A stretch of 64,000 nucleotides of DNA. It comes from Eutreptiella sp. 'Long Island Sound 2002' (taxonomy: Eukaryota; Euglenozoa; Euglenophyceae; Eutreptiales; Eutreptiaceae). Each line of letters starts with the position of its first letter. The stretch's first letter is position 1. The position numbers and the translations under genes are program-made. The stretch is taken from contig OZ038386.1 in the NCBI GenBank assembly GCA_964036045.1, forward strand, positions 14,481,433-14,545,432, given 5' to 3'. The notes under the pieces are model-generated. The model was not told the origin of the DNA and did not search any database. It saw only the letters and a program-made list of their open reading frames with translations. Positions 53,805 through 63,462 of this stretch are shown piece by piece.

Positions 53805-56742
53805 CATGCGCCTTCCAGGTCAATGGCTGCTAGAAGCCAACAGATGGGTCTCAAGGCGAGGTTTGCTTTCGTTTTCGGCTCCAGCTTCAGTGCCACGTCA
53901 GCTACGTCATATTAGATATTGAGGGCGGGTTGGGGCCGTTGTCGCTGCGTTGGGATCGTGTTACGGCGCCCCTCCGTTTTACGTCGGTTGCATCGGTTGT
54001 TTGGAAGGTTTGGGCCTTTCTGGAGTTTGTGTGAAGCGTGACTACGCCTCACAGATGACGCACATTACTTCCGAAAGGCAGCGCCAGCTCCTTACCTCCC
54101 CCTCTTTGTCTTGGTGGCGTAGTGCATGCCGCTCCTCCGCCCACGACCCCAGCCCCAAAATAACGCAACAGCAATTTGGTGGCGCTCGGTGAGCGGCACA
54201 CGATCTGGACACACACAATGTCAGCCAAATGCACGCGCAGCAGACGAAATATTCCGGAACTCGGCAAAAAGAAAAAGCACGGCACACCGGTACACTTGTT
54301 GGCGTAGCTGGTGTGCACTTGCTCCGCCAGGGCACTTGTTGCAGGGCCTTGAGCACTGCAGCGTCTGTTTACACAAACATAGAAGATGGGACTCTGCAAA
54401 ATTGCTGTCTGTCGGGCCAGCCAGCCGTTCCCCTCACACCCATCACCCGCCCCTGAGCCCACCCCTATCCCTTTTTTTGGGGGGGAGGGGGTGACTTCCT
54501 AAAGAGACACCCAGTCCTTCAAAGGCACCGATCTTGGTGGACGGGTTCGTGAAAAACGTCGGTCTTCCGGAGGTTCCGTTGACACTGTTTGTCTGCCGGC
54601 CGGACGTGCGCAGCTTGACTTGAAGGTGCTTGTAGTTGTACCGGGTGCATTTCCCGTGCCTATCCAAGCACGAGCGGGTACGAGCAGGTACGAGGTGGCA
54701 ACAGATCTCCCGCTTCCAGACCCTGCTACTCGCCCTTCCGATACAAAGTCTGCGCGCGTTCCGGACCGCAGAAGTTCTATGCAACAGGGCACAGTTTATG
54801 GGGAGCTTCACCATTGTCTGGCGTTCAGCTTCTGTATGTGCCTCTTTTCTTTCTCTTCCTCAGAGCTTCCCGAAGGGGGAGAACCCATTTAACGACAACG
54901 AGATCCACATACATCACGTGCAAACATGGGTGCCACACATGGGGCATCGTTGTCACACAAGCCGGGAGCATGAGCAAGGCAAATGTGAGCGCCATCTGTT
55001 GGATCGCTCTCTCGCTCGCTCTCTCTCCCCCGTCTCTGTCAATCCGGCATTAGGAGAATGACAAGTGTGACTGCCACCTGTGCCCCTCATAGGCCAACAA
55101 CTCTTGCCCAGCCACCGACAGGGCTCAGCAAGGGGCGGCTATAACAATGGAGCAGGTTTGACAGGCCGCCACGGAGGCCCATTTTCCTAACCCCCTGCCC
55201 TCCTACACTTCGCGGCCTCGGCCCCAGAGTTTTCCTTAAAGGGGGGGGGGGGATGGGGGGGTCCAAGGGGGGGGGGGGGGGCTGTGGGGAGACCCCCCCC
55301 CCCCAGGAGGCCGTGAGTTGTTAGAGGCGCCGAAGGCGCCGAAGAAATTTTTTGGCCTAAACTGACTTGCGCCGAAGGCTCCAGAGAAAATTTTTGATTG
55401 GCTGAAGACCCTGAGAAAAATTTGCCCATTCACTTGGGGGGGGGGGGTCCGAGGGGGGGAGGGGGTGTCAGACCCCCCCCCAGGAGATGCTGAGTTGTTC
55501 AGCAAAACTCTGCTCCGCCACCCCCTTGGGGATCAATTTTCTTGTCGGCTACTGTCAGGGCATGCCATGGAATGTCATGAAGATTTGCCTGGGGTGTCCT
55601 TGTGACCGGCTTGGGCACCACAACAAAAACCAACCAAAAAAAATTGGTGCCCCCCGTCGAAACGTGTGCTCGCCAGTCTGGCTGAATGACTCCACCAAAC
55701 GCTCCTGGGACCCCAGAGCCTGTTGAAAGTGGCAAATCAAACCCCGTCCCCATCCAGTCATGTATGCCAAACCACGCAAATCCAAAGTCAAACAGGTCAC
55801 AGACCGTTTCAATGGGGGAAAATAACATCTGGCCTTGCCTGGTTCCAACCCCCCCCCCCCCCCCCGCGCCTTATTCTGACCGGCTCGAACCCCACACCGC
55901 ACCCCCTGCTGACCCGTAACCCCCTGACCCTGTGTTCCGTTTCCCACATCAGTGGTGGTGGGCACCCTCAGAATGGGACAGACTTCGTGTGACCCATGCC
56001 GCTGCCGGCGCGGGAAGGACGCCAGAGGGCTGAAGCAGCGCCTGTGAGCAGAGGGACAACGGTCCCACTCTCGCCTACCAACAGTACGGTTTCCCACCGT
56101 CTGTGTACAAGCAATGTACACAATTTCCTGCGGAAAGCCCAAACCTGTGCGTACCGGACGGCACATTTATGGAGCATTTATGGCAACCCCCCCGCCCTTC
56201 GGGACAATGGACCAAAGATCCAGTCGTTTCTACTTCCAGTAACATCCGGGCAATATGCGACAACCACTACTGCAGCTGTTGCACACGTATTTACACACGA
56301 TGCCCTTTTTTGTGTCTCGCCAGGTGCTGAGGTGTTGGGAACTGATCTAGAGGCACCGGATGGGCCATGGGCCATGGTTGTGGTGCGAGGGGTGCCAGTG
56401 GGCTGAAGTCAGAAAGGTGGTCACATAATGGGGGTGTTCCCAGCCACGGGTAGCTGGCAGGGTGCTTATGACCCCTGCCTCCCCGCCCCCCTCCCCCCCC
56501 ATGGCTGGCCGCAGCTGGCTGGATATGGCTCGATATGGCCGGCTGGGAAACCGCTGGAAACCGCCGGCCGGACTGGGCCAAATCCAGCCACGGCGGCTGG
56601 CTGGGTGGCTGGCCCGGCGAGAGCCCCTTTCCCGTTGTGACGACAGCACCTCAAATGCGGTATTTGCGGATTGCCCAGCCACTCAAGTAAGCGTGAGCAG
56701 CTCTGTAAGGAGCTTTGTAAATGAGGTAGTATCCCACTCAGC

Positions 56743-56773
<31 letters not shown>

Positions 56774-59700
56774 GCAGGCTGTAAGGGAGAGGGCCCAGAC
56801 AAAAGCACCTTCGAGCACTGCATCCGGGTTTTTCGAAAGACGGCTCTGCGGAGGGGGACGTTCGACCACATGAGCCGGCAAGTGCTGGGAACTGCACGGC
56901 CTTTTCGACGTTGGCACCTGAACGAAGCGACATACGCATCATCTGCGGGCTGGCAGGCCCAAAGCTTCATTTGCCACGCCCTCTCCACGGCTGTTCGGGG
57001 ACGGAGCAGGACGGCCCCTCGGTCCGAGACACAAATCCCCTGGCAGTGGAGCCAAGGGAGGGGGGTCGGGTCTGGGACCCGAGCGGTCGTCCCGGCAAAC
57101 AATGACATGGGTCAGAAATGACAAGCTGAAAGACAATACGGCCCGGAGCCTGCCCTCGCAATCCAATGTGCACAGGCGTAACGCGCGGGATGAATTCATG
57201 GGCATAACAGCATAACATGGCCTGACCACTGTCACAAAAAGACCGGGACACCCAAAACACGCTCATCATGCTCATATCGTGCATTGGCAGCAGCAGACCT
57301 CCACCCGAGACTGGGCTTTGAGGGTTTCGGTCGACGCATGCAATATCACCGGACTGCCCTCCATGCCTCTTTACCTCAGGCGCTCTCATGAACTCTGGGA
57401 GGCATTTGATGTCGCTTGTTGACCCTCCATCGCTTTTTGACGCAGCTTTCCCGAAAGCAGCCCATCGGAGCCCAACGGGGTCAAACATTGGACAACAAAA
57501 AATATACAATTTCCCCGGACAAACAGCAAGCAAACGGCATACAGCAGGTATCGCGTTTGGGCAAAATACAGCATGATACAGTACACAGTCGACAGTACAC
57601 TCTACAGCACAAAGCATACAAACACTAAAGGGTCTACTCAGCAAATGATATAGTATCTGTACCGCATACAGGGGGGGATATTGCACGGGGACTATTTGGG
57701 CGCGGACAATTTCGGGGGGGGGAGGGGTGGATTTCGCCACCCTTGGGAACCCCCAAGCTCCAACTGCCGCATGCACACCCTAACATGCAAGTCAATGCTG
57801 TACCCGGTGGGGCATGGTGCACGGGCAGTCCCTAGCGCAGGCCGCGCCCCCGGCCGGCGGCGGCGTAGCGCAGCACCGACCGCCCTCCCACCCAAGCAGC
57901 ACTCGAGCAGGGCCCAAGGCCATGGGCGTATGAACGCCCCCCACTCTCCCCAGGCTGCCCTGGGCGGGCAGGCCGGCCGGCCACCGGGCATGCATCCCAG
58001 CGCCGCCCGACACCCCCAAATTTCGCCACGGGAAAATTTCGCCACCTTCGAATAGTTTTCGAATTGATTCGTACGATGTCCTTTCCCGGACTAGTTTCCG
58101 CCGGATGATGACCGGGTGCTCGAAATCTTTTCACTTGCGTTCTCACGCTGATTTTCCGGCATCCTTTGCTTCCCGATCGCCATGTCCCGGGTCAAGTACT
58201 TCACTCGGTCGGCAAAGTCCTTTGCCGGTGATTGTTGCACGGCGCGTCCCCGATCAGTTCCCCGGGCATCGCTCCGGGTCCAGCGGCATCCTTTCGGATT
58301 ATGGTCGATGTTGGAGTCGGTATACTTTGCACAGGTCGGTGGTCGCCCGCCACTGCTTGGGCGCGGGCGAGCACCGGGCTGTGCGCCCTCCTTCATGGCG
58401 GATCCGATATATACCTCTGCTGGGGCCTGACCAGGCCCCCGGAATTGGTTTCGATTTCCGCCATACATTCGTGCCGTTGTGCCCCGCTGAACGTCCCACA
58501 CGACCTTCTGTACGGTTCTCGAGGTCACGTCCGGATTTTTATATTTGTCCTCATCGGCAGCTTCTGTGGTGTGCACCCAGACATATCTTCGCTGTGGCTG
58601 CGGTGCCCTTTGCATTCCTCGCTGTTTGGGCCACCATCCAGGATGTTTATACCACGGGCGGGTCCCCCATGGTTCACGACGGTTCGATCTATACTGCGGC
58701 ATGCGCTATTGCACTGTGCGGGGGGTGGGCCAGGCCATTTCTCACCCTTTCCACATTAGTGTGTACCACGACTGCTTTGAGCCTGTTGTCCCCATCGGGC
58801 TTTTGTGTTATTTACAGCAATCTGTACAGGTTGGGTACCCCTTGCTTCCGCGGGTAAACGCATCCGGCCCTGTTGCCGGCATGTATTCATGATGAATTGA
58901 ACGCCAAAACTCTGTTGTGGCCCCTGAGTGGAAGTTCCCTTGCCGTAGCTCCTCCGGGTGCAGCGGGTGTTGAGGCCGGGACTTGGTCCCCTTCGCTTGC
59001 TCCTCTGCGGATGATGGGCAAGGCCTTCCTTAAAGACGAATTTTTCCCACTAAATTGTCCCCACACATAGTCCCCCCCCCCGCTGTAAAAATAATCCATT
59101 GCCAAATACTGTGACACAGGGGCAGCCATTTTCAAACGCCATGTGCATGTCCAACAACTGGACAACTGGCATCCAGCGATCCCCAGCCCTTCCCCCAGTC
59201 ACTGAGTGCCGTCCCGACCACAGGACCTGAAGGACGACGGGCTGCATTGCGCAACCCTCTGCCACCTGCTACAACCCCCATCCTTGTCAACGCTTCTGAA
59301 ATTCACCAATACCATGGCACCGGCAGCGCACTACTGTGCGCCGGGGGAGAGCACTGGCACCAGTGCTTGGTAAGCCTTGCCTCAGTGGAGGGTTGTCGAA
59401 GGGCTTACGAGGAGTGGAGAGAGCCACGCGACGACAACGGGATGGTGCAGAATGGGAGACGTACATGTTCTCCATGCAACGCAGCAGCGACCGCTTCACG
59501 TGTTGCGAATGTGATCCGGAAGAGGATACAGCAGATCAGGCAACCAACACATAAATGACTAATAAACCAGTGGAGATTCTTTGGGCAAGCGGCTCACTGC
59601 AACGTTCTGGGAGCCCACAGTTGCACGAAGAGGATTGTTTTGGGTCGATGAAAATTGGGAGAGTGCAGATGAATGACCATGTATTAGTAGCCGCCGGCTA

Positions 59701-62700
59701 AAGACCGCCGGAAGGGCCATCTACCGACGTGCAGGAGATGCTTCAAAGTGATACACAGTACCTTTTGCATAATTGCCCCAGCCCTGCTTTTTAGTCGGCT
59801 TGTTTCGAGGGCATTTGCTTGGGCTGCTTGGCGCATCATCCAACAGCGCAGCAATGGCGGCCTGCACGTTGCCATCATGTTGCCGCAGGATCTTGCGAAG
59901 GTGGTCATCTCCATGTCCAGACCCCTGCAACACTTGTTTGAGAGTCTGGAATTTTGTCTGTGCGAGCGCAGCAAAAAATCAAAAAGGGATATGGAACAGC
60001 CCTGGGACCGGGCGCATGCGAAGGGTGAAGGGCAACAGTGACGTGGATCCAGTCGACCCCCTCAAACGTGCACACATATGCCGCTTGTCGTCAAAACGCT
60101 ACCATCAAGCAGCTGCCCGAAGGAGTGAGTGAGGCACAGCATTGTGATAAATCTGCGGCAAGAGTTTCTTTGGCCGAAGGTATCTCTGCCATTCCAGAGA
60201 TTATCGATAGATCTGGTGTGGCAAGCCGCCCCGAGGACTTGCCTGGTGCAGGGGACGTGGTTTCATTGCTCGGGGTCAGGAAGCGTTGAGTTGTCGTTGC
60301 CTGAGTTGTGTTAGAGCTATCCCTGTGTTTGCTCGTTTTGCCCCGTACTGGCGTGGCATGTTGACCTTAAATTGCTCCTGGCGAGCATGGCACAACCATG
60401 GGTTTGGGTTTGGCTCGGCACTGCGGTGCTGTCCTTGTCCAGCGGTTTCCCACAATGGACGCCCTACGGCTTTACCGATCAAAGTGACAACAATACCTTC
60501 ACAACCTTGCCGGTGCATCCAATCCGCACGTGGCGTGCGTTCCCCGGCCTCACCACCCTCCGGCCGTCATTTACAGTGCCCTCCACATCAGTCATCCTTC
60601 CCTCCCCCTGTGGGCCCGGACAGCGAGGGTTTGATACAGAACTACAAACGTGCGTATCGGGTTGACTTTTGTGCCTCCACCCCCCCAGAGCGAACTTGTG
60701 GATAACAAATTACGGGTGAAACTAAAGTTCGGAATCCTGATGCGATCAACCTTCCGAACAAAAAAGAATCAAAGGAGAGGGCATTCGACGTACTTATACA
60801 AAACAGGGTTTCTAAAGATCCTCCCGTGGACCGCAACTTTTTTGAGTTGGGTGGGTGGGTGGGAAAGCAATTAGCAAAGTACACGACCCGCGGCGCAAGT
60901 GCCGGCGAAAGGGGGGTCCTGTGCGACTGAAACCCTGATGATTTGATGCGAGTTGTGGGGCTGGTGTGGTCCGTGCTGCACGAAAGCCATTTCGGCTGTG
61001 GCCATCAGGTTCACTGACCTCGAATCTCGCAGTATGTCATACACCTTCCAACTTCCAATTGCCTTTGCTGGTGTTTTACACAGTGCTCTGACGGTGACTG
61101 TGGAGATGTATTGCGTTCGAAAATGCTCGTTTGTGCGAAGACGTCCAAATTGAGACTAGGGATGTCCGTGGCCCAAGCAGACAATCTCCAACCCGGAACA
61201 TCAGGAATGGCTGTAGAATTACCTCTTCTCCCAGGAGAAATGTCACTGCTGCATGTGCCGAGCCATAGTCCCGCAAAGCAGCCTTCAACACTGCGTCAGA
61301 GTGGTTGGGCAGGACTTGGCGCAGGCTCTCCAAAGGAGCAAGCTTCTTGCGTGGAATCGCTGCAGGCGATGAGTTGGAGGGCACCTCTGCAGCACATGTG
61401 AACAAATCAAGGCCTCACGGATACCACCCGTGCGTTCAAACCTTTCCCTAATCCCCAGCACATGCATGGGCACCCTGCAGTCCAAGTGGGACACAATTTG
61501 TGGACGATACAATCCAGTCTACGACAATACAATGCAATGAACCCCACTGCAAATCAATCAAACCCATTGTGCGCCCTTTTGTGCAATACAGTATATTACA
61601 TCTGTCTCCTGGACTGTATTGTAGCGGACTGGATTGAGATCACTCGGATCCATGGTGTCTTTGCCCATCACTGTTTCCCAGGTGCAAACCGAGGCCTTCA
61701 TGTGTGATCGTTGACCAATCCAGTCGGCAAAACAATGTATTCCACAGCAATACAATCCAGTACACTGCAACACAATCCAGTCTACCTGCGCCAGCAGTGG
61801 AAGAACGTCAATCACCCGTTACAAGGTGATGCATCCTTTTGCCTCGTTATGGAAAATAGCCCAGACAGCACCATCACAGCATTTCACTTCACCCCCCAAT
61901 GTCTGATAATGCATTTATCAGCATTGCTTGATGCACATTGGCTAAAAACCTGCTCCTGGGCACAGCATTGGCAGGCGAATCTTTGCGAAAATTGAAAGCG
62001 TGGGCGGGAGGGGGGTGGCTTGAACCTCTTGCAACAACCCCCTCCTCTTCAAGGCTGCAAGGGCTGGCCCCTCCCAAAGGCCCCATGCGTGTGCCCCCTT
62101 GCACGGAGGGCTCCAAGACTGCCGTATTAGTGCTCCCTGGATGTGCTGCATCCTCACACTTGCAGTCCTTGTCAATATTCGGGCTGCTTGCTTGAGTCAG
62201 GGGGGGGGGTCCGTCCTAGAGCCGCCCCCCGCAGACACACACAACCACATATATAATTGCCCTGATTGTTTCAGAAAGAAGGAACTCCTCGCACCGCACG
62301 TTCGTGGATCTCATGTTTGGCAAAAATGCTTCTCTGGCACCAATATGCTCACAGCCTTTGCATGCTACCTGCAAAAACGACCTACTACCCCCCCCCCTTG
62401 CCAATGCCCCCCCCCATGCCAATGCCCCCCCCCCCCGGAATGAAGAATCATGACCCCCCTTGTCAATGGGCCCCCTTTCGGGAACGAAGAATCTTGGCCC
62501 CCTGAAAAAAATTTTGTTGAAGAATCCCATGTTTTGGCTTGTTTTGTGGCTGCAAAGTGTTGCCAGTTGGACATACAAGATCATTTTGGTGATGAAGGGG
62601 AAGTTTATCATGGATGGAAGTCTTTGTGATCTTTGTTTGAACAATATTGCATATTGCATGTTGCCCATGTAGGAGCTGCCTGGGCCTGGGGACTCCCAAA

Positions 62701-63425
62701 CCCTAGAGAGCTGACGTGTCTCTTGCCCATACAGGAGCTGCCTTGGGATGCTGATAACTAGAGAGTGCTTTGTGTGCATGACAGGTGAGTAGCCAAAAAA
62801 TGGAAGGAAGTGAGACCTACAACCATTCAAAAGATGTGTGCCCGAGACGGGATGCATCCAAATAATGCCTCAACAAGAGGCACGGGCGAGAAAATGCTCA
62901 CACACCGGTTTTTTGGAAAATTTTTGAGAAAACTCACAGCCAATGGCCCCCCCTTATACATGCCAATGCCCCCCGGAAAGAAGAATCATCCCCTCCCCCC
63001 CGCTGTCAATGGCCCCCCTTTCAGGAAAGAAGAATCTTGGCCCAGCCATTGGCAAGGGGGGGAGGGGGATGGTATCCTCCCCCGCACCCTTTAGGGTGGG
63101 TTCCAAGGGCTTCCCCACACACAATTTCGATTTTCGAACAAGAAAAACGTACCGAGCTCAGTGACCACAATAATCGGATTCCCCTGGTGAAGAGAACCAG
63201 CAACTGTGTACAACATTATGTTGAACACGGACAGGGCCCTTTGTATTGTACACCAATACAGCAGCGCTCGGGAACCAATGTCGTGCAAAGAAAAGCAAAG
63301 AAACGAGAAAGAAAGCAAATTTTAATCCAACATGACTTTGTGGGATGTGGGTTGGGGTGTGCCCACCTCCCCACATCTTGTGCACCTCTGCATATGTATG
63401 CTGTTTGTGTGTGCGTTGTGTATGC

Positions 63426-63462
<37 letters not shown>

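Larger units (their letters stand above)
52135..57660. other. Large Smr intron (between exons 4 and 5), repeat-rich part
   Basis: No exon or element gene supported. Contents: G/C homopolymer runs (53080-53106, 55241-55320, 55845-55866), the AATC array, a tandem duplication at 55241-55502 and a CA microsatellite at 56742-56773. Confidence 0.5.

Noticed and set aside
60038-60289. Plus-strand frame that looks protein-like
   Set aside because: The opposite strand fits as a phase-matched exon of the Smr gene; the plus frame has no partner exon or domain.
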